The translations under genes were made by a program, and so were the position numbers. This document shows, piece after piece, positions 44,360 through 52,993 of a stretch of 64,000 nucleotides of DNA. The DNA is taken from assembly GCA_015068705.1 (NCBI GenBank), contig SVJZ01000003.1, forward strand, positions 62,001 to 126,000, given 5' to 3'. The stretch comes from Oscillospiraceae bacterium. Its GTDB lineage: Bacteria > Bacillota > Clostridia > UMGS1810. The number at the start of each line of letters is the position of its first letter. Within the stretch, counting starts at the first letter, position 1. The notes beneath the pieces were generated by a model. That model was not told where the DNA came from and did no database searches. It was given only the letters and a program-made list of their open reading frames with translations.

Positions 44360-44929
44360 ATGAACAATACCATAAAACAGTTGGACGAGCATGTACTGGG
44401 AAACATTGTGCGTGCACAGATTACCCGTGAGTGCGAGGGTGGAGAAAGCTATGTGTTTGAAACGGCATCCGAGGCAGGGATTACCCCTTATATGAGTGAG
44501 GGCGAGGAGAAAATTCACCGTGTGAAAAATCAGATTTTAGGCAGCATCCGTACCGAGGATATTGTGCTGGGTTATGACATCAAGCTGGTAAACAACACAT
44601 TTTCTCCCGAATTGCTTGCACTGGTGGACGGCGGTGTGGTGACCAAGGATGAAGCGGACAATTTTGTAAAATACGAAGCACCCGAGGCAGGGGTGGCGTT
44701 GGAGAGGGAAAACCTGACGGTTACCCTGTATGCGCAGGAGGTGGACTGTGACGGCGGTGCGTTGGGATATTATAAATTTTCCTTCCTGCACGCAAAGGGT
44801 AAGCCGGTGGAATATTCCTTGAAGGACGGGGAGTTTTACATTCCGGAGATGACCCTGCGTTCCCGTGCAAAACGAGGCGAACGACCCGTGACGGTGGAGC
44901 TGTTGGATGAACTTCCGGCATTGTCCTGA
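44360..44929 (+). CDS. Phage major tail (tube) protein
   Basis: 189 residues with AAGGAGG upstream. It is beta-rich with ITPYMSEGEEKIHRVKNQILGSIRTEDIVLGYDIKLVNNTFSPELLALVDGG and a C-terminal YYKFSFLHAKGKPVEYSLKDGEFYIPEMTLRS, the pattern of tube-forming proteins of non-contractile tails. It sits immediately before the tail-assembly chaperone genes, the expected position. No sheath gene is present, so the tail is siphovirus-type. Confidence 0.78.
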   Translation: MNNTIKQLDEHVLGNIVRAQITRECEGGESYVFETASEAGITPYMSEGEEKIHRVKNQILGSIRTEDIVLGYDIKLVNNTFSPELLALVDGGVVTKDEADNFVKYEAPEAGVALERENLTVTLYAQEVDCDGGALGYYKFSFLHAKGKPVEYSLKDGEFYIPEMTLRSRAKRGERPVTVELLDELPALS

Positions 44930-44947
44930 TGAAGGAGGGGTTGCCGG

Positions 44948-45337
44948 ATGAATCGGGTAAAGACGGTAATTTCTGCATTTGACGGGTGCGGAGAAATGGA
45001 GGTAACCCTCAGGCGTCCGAGTGTTTTGTCCATGGCCCGGGCAGGGAAAATTCCAAATCCGCTTTTGGGCGCGGTGGCGAAACTATTTGATTTTGCAGGG
45101 GCAGGAGCGAGCGAGCCGAGTCTTTCGGAGATTGGCGAAACGGTGCATGTGATTGCGCAGGAGGCGTTGGTTGAACCGGCTTACGAGCAGGTGAAGGAAG
45201 CACTTACCGATTGCCAGCTAATGGAGATTTATCATTTTGTCAAAGGAGGTACGGCCGCTCTGGCCTGCTTTCGTCGGCTCGGAAAACTTTTTTCGGGTAC
45301 TGCAGGTGTGCGAGCAGACCGGCAGGGCGATGAGTGA
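44948..45337 (+). CDS. Tail assembly chaperone, first frame (gpG-like)
   Basis: 129 residues between the tail-tube and tape-measure genes. The helical core (IGETVHVIAQEALVEPAYEQVKEALTDCQLMEIYHFVKGG) resembles tail assembly chaperones. From about residue 115 the sequence becomes unstructured (SGTAGVRADRQGDE) while the overlapping +1 frame stays protein-like. That is the layout of a gpG/gpGT programmed frameshift pair. Confidence 0.68.
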   Translation: MNRVKTVISAFDGCGEMEVTLRRPSVLSMARAGKIPNPLLGAVAKLFDFAGAGASEPSLSEIGETVHVIAQEALVEPAYEQVKEALTDCQLMEIYHFVKGGTAALACFRRLGKLFSGTAGVRADRQGDE

Positions 45338-45482
45338 AATACTGGGGCTTGATGACGGATATACAGCGTTTTGCTTGGACGAGGCGGCGGTATTTGCCAG
45401 AATGCGTTTAAAATCCGGGGACAGACCTGTGTGCAGGCAGGGGGCGCGGTCGTTTGCTGCATGGCTGGAAGGAGGCAGGTGA
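45237..45482 (+). CDS. Tail assembly chaperone, second frame (gpT-like), probably read by frameshift
   Basis: An open frame of 81 codons in the +1 frame relative to the upstream chaperone, overlapping it by 101 nt. The only start in the overlap, TTG 45237, has no ribosome-binding site, so independent initiation is doubtful. A C-T6-C run at 45287-45294 would allow tRNA(Phe) to slip +1, joining ...GKLF to RVLQVCEQTG. The tail LDDGYTAFCLDEAAVFARMRL reads as ordinary protein. Confidence 0.6.
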   Translation: MSKEVRPLWPAFVGSENFFRVLQVCEQTGRAMSEILGLDDGYTAFCLDEAAVFARMRLKSGDRPVCRQGARSFAAWLEGGR

Positions 45483-45485
45483 GAT

Positions 45486-47207
45486 ATGGGCAGAGATAAT
45501 TTGAAATTCAAAAAAGAATATGATATATTTTCCTACCAAGTGAAAAGCGGTCAGGTGAGCACGGCGGAGCAGATTTCCTGGTGGAATGATGCGGCAAAAC
45601 GCTATGCGTATGACATGGACGTGGTGAGAGAGGCAGGGATTGCGGTGTATGAGCTGAACAAAAAGCTTGCCGCACAGACCCAGAAAGCCAATGCCAAAGC
45701 GCAAAAGCAAGCCGAACAGGCGAGAAAACAAGCCGAGCGGGAGAGAAAAGAACGCATCAAGGCGCATGACGAGGAGATTGCCCGAAAGGAGGATGCCGAC
45801 AAGAGATGGAATGAGTATCAGCTGGCATCCGGTCAGATGTCGGAAAAAGAATTTGCCGGAAATTTGAAAGCGCGTGCCGACCGTTACCGCGCATATGCCG
45901 AGGACCTTGTCCATCTGAAGGAGGCAACCAAGGAGGAACGGTTGGAGCTGGAAAACAAGTACATTGCCAAAGCAGAAGAGCTGGAAACAGAACATGCAAA
46001 GCGGATTCAGGCACTGCGGAAAGAGGCAGCAGAGATACGCAATATGGGGTCGCTGGAGTATGTGACAGAGCGCGCCTATCAGGATGACTGGCGACAGTTT
46101 GGCGATACGCCGCAGGCGGCATTTGAACGGTTTTCGGCAAACAACCGCGCCGACATGGAGGCAGGGTTGATTGATGAGCAGGAGTATGCGAAACGGGTGG
46201 AAACATTCGGGCAGAAGATGTATCGGGACAGAATCACTGCGTCAAACATCTGGCTCAAGCAGGAACAACTCAACAACCGCATTACGGCAGACGAATATGT
46301 GGACGGGTTGGAACGGATGCTGGAATATACCCGTGAATATTATGCTGCCGGTATGATTGGTGCGGAGGAGTACGCCCAAGGTGTGCTGGACATTGAGGAG
46401 CAGATCTTTGCCAAGCGAAAGGAACAGCACCGGCAATATCTTGCCGAAATCAAGGAACGCAAGGATGCGGTGGATGAGTCGGCACGGACGGAAATCGAGG
46501 CGTTGGAAAAGCAGTATGAAAGAAAGCGTTCTGCCAAAGAAGATGAACAGTTGGAAGAGGAACTGAGTGAACTTCGGGCACAGGAAAGGCTTTATAAAAA
46601 TGCCCAGACCCGTGAGGGAAAGGAACGTCTGGAGGACATCCGTGCCGAAATAGGCGACATTACCGAACGGTTGGAGGACAACGCGGCAAAGGCACAACTG
46701 GAATCCAGGAAGGATCAGATTCTTGCCTCTGCCGAGGCGGAAAAGGGATATCTGGAAGCACTTAGCGAACAAAAGGCGCAGGAACTGGGGCTGATTTACG
46801 CAAATGGCACCTACCTTGCCATGCAGGATGTGCAGACGGCATTTTCTGAGGCGGCGCAGGTGCAAAGCACATTTGCCAAAGAAAGTACCGACAAGATGCG
46901 CACCTACCAGACGGGGCTGGGAAATATGCTTCTGTCTGCCAACCAGGCGGTGGCGGATGCGGTACTGGAGCAGTTTTCCATCTTTTCCCAATCCCTTTCT
47001 GCCATGCGTGCACAGATTGCGGCAGACCTTACCGCCATAAACGGGATGCAGATGGGGCAATATGGTGCAAAGACGGTGGACAACCGCACCAGCACCAGTA
47101 TTACCATCAACGATTACGGAACAAAACGCATCAGCGGAATTTCGGGTGCACAGGAGCTATACGGGGCGGCAATTTCTGCGCTCATGGCGAAGGGGGTGAA
47201 GTGGTAG
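45486..47207 (+). CDS. Phage tail tape-measure-like coiled-coil protein
   Basis: 573 residues, almost entirely charged coiled coil (KANAKAQKQAEQARKQAERERKERIKAHDEEIARKED and similar), with a C-terminal globular end (TSTSITINDYGTKRISGISGAQELYGAAISAL). Position between the chaperone and the distal tail gene is that of the tape measure. It is short and has no hydrophobic segments, which most tape measures carry. At about 1.5 angstrom per residue it would specify a tail near 85 nm. Confidence 0.7.
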   Translation: MGRDNLKFKKEYDIFSYQVKSGQVSTAEQISWWNDAAKRYAYDMDVVREAGIAVYELNKKLAAQTQKANAKAQKQAEQARKQAERERKERIKAHDEEIARKEDADKRWNEYQLASGQMSEKEFAGNLKARADRYRAYAEDLVHLKEATKEERLELENKYIAKAEELETEHAKRIQALRKEAAEIRNMGSLEYVTERAYQDDWRQFGDTPQAAFERFSANNRADMEAGLIDEQEYAKRVETFGQKMYRDRITASNIWLKQEQLNNRITADEYVDGLERMLEYTREYYAAGMIGAEEYAQGVLDIEEQIFAKRKEQHRQYLAEIKERKDAVDESARTEIEALEKQYERKRSAKEDEQLEEELSELRAQERLYKNAQTREGKERLEDIRAEIGDITERLEDNAAKAQLESRKDQILASAEAEKGYLEALSEQKAQELGLIYANGTYLAMQDVQTAFSEAAQVQSTFAKESTDKMRTYQTGLGNMLLSANQAVADAVLEQFSIFSQSLSAMRAQIAADLTAINGMQMGQYGAKTVDNRTSTSITINDYGTKRISGISGAQELYGAAISALMAKGVKW

Positions 47208-47963
47208 GTGGATTGGAATTCATTTACCTTTGCAGGAAAGCACAGTCTGGATGATATGGGGTTGTATACCCTTTTGACCACCCAATCGCTGTTTGCAGAG
47301 CCAAAACGCACCGCTGCCGAATGGTACGGGATGGACGGCGAGAGGGATTACAGCACCCACAATCCGCAGGAGAGGTTGTTTTTTAAGCCACGTCTAATTG
47401 GATATGAGTGCCATTTTGCCGCAGACAGTACCGAGGAGTTTTATGAAAAGGCGCGCCGGATTGGATTGTGGCTTGCAACGGCCGGCAAGGCAAAACTGAT
47501 GCCGGATGGGGAGCCGGACATTTATTATATGGCGCAGGCGGTAAACCTGTATGCGCTGGACAATATTACCGGGATGAGCGGATCCTTTCCGTTGGTGTTT
47601 CGGTGTGACCCTTACCGCTACGAACGGCGTGAGGATTGTGCAGTATTGGAGGAAGGAACCGGAAAGAGGGAGATTTTGCTGGGGAACCGGGGATATCACG
47701 TGCCGCCGGTGATTACCATAACCGGAAGTGCGAAGGAGATTACCCTGAAAAACGGCGAAAAGGAACTGGTGGTAGCAGAGGAAATTGACCGGGCAGAATT
47801 GGTGGTGGATTGCCAGAATATGACCGTGACAAAGGACGGCGTGGCAGTAAACCACAGTGCACGCGGCAGCTTTTTTGAACTTTCGCCGGGGGCAAACAGA
47901 ATTTTGGTGGAAACGGCGGGGACGGTATCGGCGCAGGTGCGCTGGCGCACCCGTTATGTATAA
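47208..47963 (+). CDS. Distal tail protein (Dit-like)
   Basis: 251 residues starting at GTG directly after the tape-measure stop. The N-terminal half (FTFAGKHSLDDMGLYTLLTTQSLFAEPKRTAAEWYGMDGERDYS) matches Dit proteins that form the hexameric hub at the tail tip. The C-terminal galectin-like half includes VPPVITITGSAKEITLKNGEKELVV and ends LSPGANRILVETAGTVSAQVRWRTRYV. Confidence 0.83.
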   Translation: MDWNSFTFAGKHSLDDMGLYTLLTTQSLFAEPKRTAAEWYGMDGERDYSTHNPQERLFFKPRLIGYECHFAADSTEEFYEKARRIGLWLATAGKAKLMPDGEPDIYYMAQAVNLYALDNITGMSGSFPLVFRCDPYRYERREDCAVLEEGTGKREILLGNRGYHVPPVITITGSAKEITLKNGEKELVVAEEIDRAELVVDCQNMTVTKDGVAVNHSARGSFFELSPGANRILVETAGTVSAQVRWRTRYV

Positions 47964-47972
47964 GGAGAAACG

Positions 47973-50021
47973 ATGGAACTGATGATATTATATCCGGCAG
48001 GGACGACGGATTTTACCACCCTTGGTGCAGGGGTGCTGACCGATGTGCAGGAGGTTTGCATCAAAGAGGTGCTCAACGGCGGACACACGCTGACATTTTC
48101 TATCGGACGGGACAGCGCATTGTATCCGCAGATGGTGTATGATGCCTATATCAAGGCGGAGGGGCAGCTATTTCGTATCCGCTCGGTGGAGGAAGGACGG
48201 GGCGGTGACGGTGCGCCGTTTGCACATATTTCGTGTGTGCATGTGTGGTATGAGGCGGCAGATTGCAAGTATATTCCTCATTTGTGCACACCGTCGGGGG
48301 AAATCGAGGTGGACGGATGGATCGGACAGACGCCCGAAGAGATGTTGCGTCAGGCGTTTGACGGGACACAATTTGTGGTGGGGGATGTGGAAATTACCAA
48401 GCCGACCGACTTATTCGGGACAAAAACCAACCCTGCCGCGGTGATGAACCAACTGATTGAGCAGGTGGGCGGAGAACGGGAGTGCGACAATTACACCCTG
48501 CACCTGCGAAAGAAAAGGGGGAGTCGCACCGAACGGGTGATTCGTTATGGCAGGGACACACAAAGCATTACCCGTTCGGTGGATGATGCCGCCCTGATTA
48601 CGCGCCTCTACCCTTACGGGCAGGACGATCTGGATATTTCATCGGTGAATGGTGGGAAACCATATCTGGATAGTCCTCTGCAGGGTAATTACAGTTATAT
48701 CAGATGCGGAAGCATGGATTTTCCTGAGGTGACCGACCCGAAGGAGTTGTATGAAAAAGGGTTGGAGCAGTGGAGCAATGCGGAAAGCGAGGGAATCGAC
48801 CTGCCGCGTGTGAGTTATCGGCTGGGGGCGGGCGAGCTTTCGGGTGTGAAGATGGGGGACACGGTACGGGTGACCGATCAGGTGCTTGGTGCGGATGTGA
48901 CCGCGCGGGTGGTGGAGATGGAGGTATATCCGTTTGAACCGGTGCGTGACAAGATTACCCTATCCAACTTTTCCCTGCCGCCGCGCAGTATCGCCGAGCG
49001 GGTGGCACAACAGGCGGCGCAGGTAAACCGGATGACCGACCGGTCGGGTTGTGTGATGAGCCAATATCTGGACAATGTGAGAGGGAAGATGGTCAGTGAG
49101 GTGGGCGAACACACCGCCCGCAGGCTTACGGTACATCAGCTGGGGGATATCTGGGTGGACAACCCGGACAATCCCACCCGTGCTATGGTGATATCCGACG
49201 GCATTTTTGCGGTTGCCGACAGTAAAAAGGAAAACGGCGACTGGGACTGGAGAACGGTGGGAACGGCAGAAGGGTTGATTGCAGATGCACTTCATGCTGA
49301 CTGGATCAATGCCGGATTTATCAATACCGACAAAATTACCGTGCAAAGTACAGACGGCACGGCAAAACTGACGGGGAGCGAATTTTTGATTACCACCCCG
49401 GATGGATTTGAGGCACGGATGTCGGGGGAACGGGGGTTTGAATACATCTACTCCTACAAGGATGGTGTGCCCTATGATTATGTGCAGATAGACCACAGGG
49501 GTACCAGACGGTACTGGCACGGGGCGAGGATTCCCGAGGTGTATCAGTTTGCCAAGGGGGAAACGGTGTGCTATATGACCAATGACGGGTTGATGACCTA
49601 CGGGGTGATTTACCTTCCGGGTGCGGCGTGGAAGGAAATTGCCAAAAAGTACAACCAGTTGATGGATGATGACAGTCGCAGCGAGGAGGAACGGCGGACG
49701 CTTTCCGAAAAGATGATTCAGGCGGTTGCCATACCCCAACGGTTTGTGGGGGCGTCTGCCAGCTACAATATGGTTGTGGTGGCAAATCAGTTGGTCAGGA
49801 GAAGTATTGGCGAGGAACGTGTGATTGATCTGCTTGAAACCGATGCGACGGGTACTGTTTACAAGGTTAACAATGACGGGGATACCGGAACGGTTTATTA
49901 TGATGGCGCATTGCTCCGGTATTCCGGTTATGGCGGATACAGGGTGGGGGAAGTTGCAACGGTGAACCACTGCGGTATTTATGCGGCGTATGATATTGCG
50001 GTGACCATGGATGTGGAATAA
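47973..50021 (+). CDS. Tail tip/endopeptidase tail protein (Tal-like)
   Basis: 682 residues. The first about 330 match prophage tail-tip proteins (ILYPAGTTDFTTLGAGVLTDVQEVCIKEVLNGGHTLTFSI; VDDAALITRLYPYGQDDLDISSVNGG; RLGAGELSGVKMGDTVRVTDQ). The remainder is a beta-rich extension with a collar-like WINAGFINTDKITVQSTDG and a long C-terminal domain. It forms the baseplate spike. No peptidase catalytic set was identified, so cell-wall cleavage is not claimed. Confidence 0.8.
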   Translation: MELMILYPAGTTDFTTLGAGVLTDVQEVCIKEVLNGGHTLTFSIGRDSALYPQMVYDAYIKAEGQLFRIRSVEEGRGGDGAPFAHISCVHVWYEAADCKYIPHLCTPSGEIEVDGWIGQTPEEMLRQAFDGTQFVVGDVEITKPTDLFGTKTNPAAVMNQLIEQVGGERECDNYTLHLRKKRGSRTERVIRYGRDTQSITRSVDDAALITRLYPYGQDDLDISSVNGGKPYLDSPLQGNYSYIRCGSMDFPEVTDPKELYEKGLEQWSNAESEGIDLPRVSYRLGAGELSGVKMGDTVRVTDQVLGADVTARVVEMEVYPFEPVRDKITLSNFSLPPRSIAERVAQQAAQVNRMTDRSGCVMSQYLDNVRGKMVSEVGEHTARRLTVHQLGDIWVDNPDNPTRAMVISDGIFAVADSKKENGDWDWRTVGTAEGLIADALHADWINAGFINTDKITVQSTDGTAKLTGSEFLITTPDGFEARMSGERGFEYIYSYKDGVPYDYVQIDHRGTRRYWHGARIPEVYQFAKGETVCYMTNDGLMTYGVIYLPGAAWKEIAKKYNQLMDDDSRSEEERRTLSEKMIQAVAIPQRFVGASASYNMVVVANQLVRRSIGEERVIDLLETDATGTVYKVNNDGDTGTVYYDGALLRYSGYGGYRVGEVATVNHCGIYAAYDIAVTMDVE

Positions 50022-50036
50022 AGGGGGGATTATAAA

Positions 50037-51551
50037 ATGGAAGAAATCAGAAAACACTATCGCCTGATTTGTGATGTGATGGCGAAAAAACCCGTGCGTA
50101 CCGACATGGTGCTCTGGCAGGGTGACAGTGCGGCGTACCGGATGGAATTTGTGTTGCGGTGTGGCGGTGAGGCGTTTGTGGTGCCCGAGGGGACAACGGC
50201 GGCAGTGAGTTTTTTGCGCTGCGACGGAACCACCGCTTGCAAGCAGGCAGAAGTTTCGGGCAATACGGTGGTATATGAACCGGATTTACAGGATGTGTCC
50301 TGCCCCGGTGCGTGTATGGGTACGGTAGAACTGTACAACGGGGATACTCGTTTGACTTCGTGGGCGTTTTGGTTTGAGGTGGCACCTATGGTGGGCGATG
50401 GGGTGATTACCCCCACAAGCGATGAGGTTACCCTGGTGACACAGATGGTACAGGAACTTACCCAAACGGGAGATTATGCAAAAGAACAGGCAGAATATGC
50501 CAAGCAGCAGGGTAACTATGCGGCAAAAAGCATTGGCGATATGGAAAACCTTTCTACCGAGGACAAGGAAACCATGGTGGGAGCAATCAATGAGGTAAAA
50601 AATGCCTTTGACGGGATGCAATTGCTGCCACTTAAGGTGGAGAGCGTGATGGATATAAACTTCCTGTGCAATGAGGGATTGTATTATGTGCAGGAAGAGG
50701 TGGAGGGGGAAACCTGGCACTATTATGTGATGGTGGCAAGAATGTTCAGGGAAAACGAACAACAGTTTTTGCAGCTGAAATTATTTGACACGCCGGCTTC
50801 CCTTTGCAAGGACACCGACCAAACGGCAAAAATAATGTTCCGGTGGGGATACAGGAGGAGAACGGTGGAAGAACCGCGCCCGGGCGGACCTCCCGATCCA
50901 ATTGTGGCAGAGGAATTTCGTTGGAATGATTGGCAAACCCTGGTAATGAGCACGGAGTTTGACCAGGTGGCAGATTTGCAAAAGTGGGACAAACGGGTGA
51001 TGAAGGACCAGGAATTTAGCGGATATACCAAAATAAAGAACGCGGATTTCCCCTACACCACTGAAGTGGGAATCAATGCATTTGCTGATTGCACCCGGTT
51101 GGAAACAGTATCGTTACCCAAAGCGACCACCATAAAAGGGTATGCATTTTACAACTGCAAGGCATTGCATACGGCAAATCTTCCCGAGGTGACAGAGATG
51201 GGGCAGGATGCGTTTGCCAATTGCCATGTGCTCCAAACGGCACAACTGCCCAAGTTGACTGCTGTTAACAAGCAGACATTTTATCATTGTTATAAATTGG
51301 AGAGGTTGGAACTGCCCAAGGTGACTCGGATCGGGAAAAATGCATTCCGCTCGTGTACCGGCTTATATTATCTTATTTTAAGCGGCAATACGGTTTGTGC
51401 ACTGGAAGATACCGAGGTATTTCACGAAACACCCATTGCAAAGGGGTGGGGATTTATCTATGTGCCGGACGAATTGGTGGAAAGCTACAAGGCGGACGAA
51501 AAGTGGTCGGTTTTTGCAGAAAGAATTTATCCAATGAGCGAGATGGCATAA
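50037..51551 (+). CDS. Baseplate/receptor-binding protein with BspA-type leucine-rich repeats
   Basis: 504 residues. The N-terminal about 130 resemble BppU-type baseplate domains (MVLWQGDSAAYRMEFVLRCGGEAFVVPEGTTAAVSF). A helical linker follows (LTQTGDYAKEQAEYAKQQGNYAAKS). Residues about 340-455 are four or five LRR_5 repeats (INAFADCTRLETVSLPKATTI; YAFYNCKALHTANLPEVTEM; DAFANCHVLQTAQLPKL; TFYHCYKLERLELPKVTRI). BspA repeats are usually bacterial surface adhesins; here they replace the normal phage receptor-binding head. It is the last gene of the phage module. Confidence 0.8.
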   Translation: MEEIRKHYRLICDVMAKKPVRTDMVLWQGDSAAYRMEFVLRCGGEAFVVPEGTTAAVSFLRCDGTTACKQAEVSGNTVVYEPDLQDVSCPGACMGTVELYNGDTRLTSWAFWFEVAPMVGDGVITPTSDEVTLVTQMVQELTQTGDYAKEQAEYAKQQGNYAAKSIGDMENLSTEDKETMVGAINEVKNAFDGMQLLPLKVESVMDINFLCNEGLYYVQEEVEGETWHYYVMVARMFRENEQQFLQLKLFDTPASLCKDTDQTAKIMFRWGYRRRTVEEPRPGGPPDPIVAEEFRWNDWQTLVMSTEFDQVADLQKWDKRVMKDQEFSGYTKIKNADFPYTTEVGINAFADCTRLETVSLPKATTIKGYAFYNCKALHTANLPEVTEMGQDAFANCHVLQTAQLPKLTAVNKQTFYHCYKLERLELPKVTRIGKNAFRSCTGLYYLILSGNTVCALEDTEVFHETPIAKGWGFIYVPDELVESYKADEKWSVFAERIYPMSEMA

Positions 51552-51552
51552 C

Positions 51553-51610
51553 AAAAGAGCGACAAAGGAGATGCTTGCACAAATGTGCAGTCACCCTTTT
51601 TCGCTCTTTT
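51553..51610 (+). terminator. Terminator closing the phage structural operon
   Basis: AAAAGAGCGA (51553-51562) / TCGCTCTTTT (51601-51610) enclosing an inner TTGCAC/GTGCA stem, then further T. No holin or endolysin follows. Confidence 0.85.
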
Positions 51611-51637
51611 TCTTGTTTCTTCCTTTATATATAGCAA

Positions 51638-51802
51638 TTATTTTCGCGCACATCCGATGGCTACCGCTGCAACTGCTGCCATGGCAAAACCTGCCGCGGC
51701 AAGCGCAATCATGCCGAGGGTGTTTTTTTGTTGCACCGGGGTGGGCTTTTTGCGTGCTTTTGTCTTGACACGGTAGTGAATCTGAGGGGTATTGGTGTTC
51801 AT
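51638..51802 (-). CDS. Small single-pass membrane protein, unknown
   Basis: 54 residues from ATG 51802 with GGGAGG 8 nt upstream. It has a basic N-terminus (RVKTKARKKPTPVQQK) and one Ala/Gly-rich helix (MIALAAAGFAMAAVAAVAIG) ending CARK. It is divergent from rpmG and lies between the phage terminator and the ribosomal operon, so it may belong to either side. No known family is recognised. Confidence 0.6.
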   Translation of the reverse strand: MNTNTPQIHYRVKTKARKKPTPVQQKNTLGMIALAAAGFAMAAVAAVAIGCARK

Positions 51803-51838
51803 GTGATCGCCTCCCGAAAAATTTTTTTCATTTTCCTC

Positions 51839-51867
51839 TTGACAATTAGTTTGGCTTGTGGTATAGT
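51839..51867 (+). promoter_or_regulatory. Promoter of the rpmG-secE-nusG operon
   Basis: TTGACA (51839-51844), 17 nt, TATAGT (51862-51867). A weak GAGT/ACTC stem with eight T follows at 51877-51897. Confidence 0.8.
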
Positions 51868-51948
51868 TTTTATACTGAGTGAGGACTCTTTTTTTTTGCA
51901 CAAAAAATGAAAAGAGTTTTGGTAAAGATATCAAGGAGGACGAGTAAC

Positions 51949-52098
51949 ATGAGAACCAGAATTACATTGGCATGCAGTCAGTGCAAGCAGAGAAATTACA
52001 ACACCATGAAAAACAAAAAGAACGACCCTGATCGGTTGGAGATGAAAAAATACTGCCGTTTCTGCAGAGAGCACACCCTGCACAAAGAAACGAAATAA
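51949..52098 (+). CDS. rpmG: Ribosomal protein L33
   Basis: 49 residues from ATG 51949 (AAGGAGG upstream). [25 protein letters not shown] and [17 protein letters not shown] carry the two CxxC zinc-binding pairs, so this is the zinc-containing L33 form. It is the first gene of the conserved rpmG-secE-nusG cluster. Confidence 0.95.
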   Translation: MRTRITLACSQCKQRNYNTMKNKKNDPDRLEMKKYCRFCREHTLHKETK

Positions 52099-52116
52099 GA
52101 AAGGACTGTTGTAACC

Positions 52117-52338
52117 ATGGCTGAAGCAGCAGAAAAGAAAAGCAGAAATCCGTTCCGCTCCATGGCGAAATTTTTCCGCGAACTCAAATCCGAGATGAAA
52201 AAGGTGGTTTGGCCCAACCGCAAGCAGGTTATAAACAACACCCTGATTGTGTTGGCCGTTACTGTAATCATCGGCGCATTCATCTGGATTCTGGACGCAA
52301 TCTTCCAGTACGGTCTGTTCCAGTTTATTACCAGATAA
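52117..52338 (+). CDS. secE: Preprotein translocase subunit SecE
   Basis: 73 residues. The amphipathic region FFRELKSEMKKVVWPNRKQVINNT is the SecE signature, followed by one membrane helix (TLIVLAVTVIIGAFIWILDAIF). It clamps SecY in the SecYEG channel. It lies 18 nt after rpmG and 37 nt before nusG. Confidence 0.96.
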   Translation: MAEAAEKKSRNPFRSMAKFFRELKSEMKKVVWPNRKQVINNTLIVLAVTVIIGAFIWILDAIFQYGLFQFITR

Positions 52339-52375
52339 ACGGAATTTGGCGTAAAGGAGGCCGGAGAGCGCAATT

Positions 52376-52894
52376 ATGGGAAATAATGCAAAATGGTATG
52401 TTGTGCATACCTATAGCGGCTATGAAAACAAGGTAAAAACCAACCTGGAAAAAATTATTGAAAACCGCCATCTGGAGGATTTTATTCTGGATGTTCGTGT
52501 TCCCACCGAAGAGGTGGTTGAAACCAAAGGTGACGAGCGTAAGACGGTAACCCGCAAGGTGTTTCCCGGTTATGTACTCATTAAGATGGTAATGACCGAT
52601 GACACGTGGTATGTGATCCGTAACACCACCGGTGTGACCGGCTTTGTAGGTCCCGGCTCCAAGCCGGTTGCCCTGACCGAGGAAGAGGTTGAGGCACTGG
52701 GCATGGAGGTTCGTGAGCTTAACGTTACCTATGCGGTTGGCGATAATGTAAGGGTAATTGACGGACCGTTTGTTGACCAGATTGGTCTGGTGGAGGAGAT
52801 TAATGAATCCGCCCGCAAGGTCAAGGTTGCTCTGGTTATGTTTGGCCGCACCACATCATTGGAATTGGACATGCATCATGTAGAGTCCATCTAA
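52376..52894 (+). CDS. nusG: Transcription termination/antitermination factor NusG
   Basis: 172 residues. The NGN domain begins KWYVVHTYSGYENKVKTNLEKIIENR, and the KOW domain contains GDNVRVIDGPFVDQIGLVEEIN. It binds RNA polymerase and couples transcription to translation. Normal length, with AAAGGAGG upstream. Confidence 0.97.
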   Translation: MGNNAKWYVVHTYSGYENKVKTNLEKIIENRHLEDFILDVRVPTEEVVETKGDERKTVTRKVFPGYVLIKMVMTDDTWYVIRNTTGVTGFVGPGSKPVALTEEEVEALGMEVRELNVTYAVGDNVRVIDGPFVDQIGLVEEINESARKVKVALVMFGRTTSLELDMHHVESI

Positions 52895-52930
52895 AAGTAG
52901 TATAATAGCGGTTTGTAACCGTTTATTATA

Positions 52931-52967
52931 GTGGGAGGAAGCGCAAAGGGCGTTTCCGCCATACCAC
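52931..52967 (+). promoter_or_regulatory. rplK leader hairpin, candidate L1-binding site
   Basis: GTGGGAGGAAGCGC...GGCGTTTCC...TACCAC folds into a stem with GTGG/CCAC ends just before rplK. A matching GTGGGAG...ACCAC element lies before rplA. L1 autoregulates L11 operons through leader structures; the assignment is by analogy. Confidence 0.5.
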
Positions 52968-52993
52968 ATTGAAAGTCGAGGAGGTGTTTGTAA

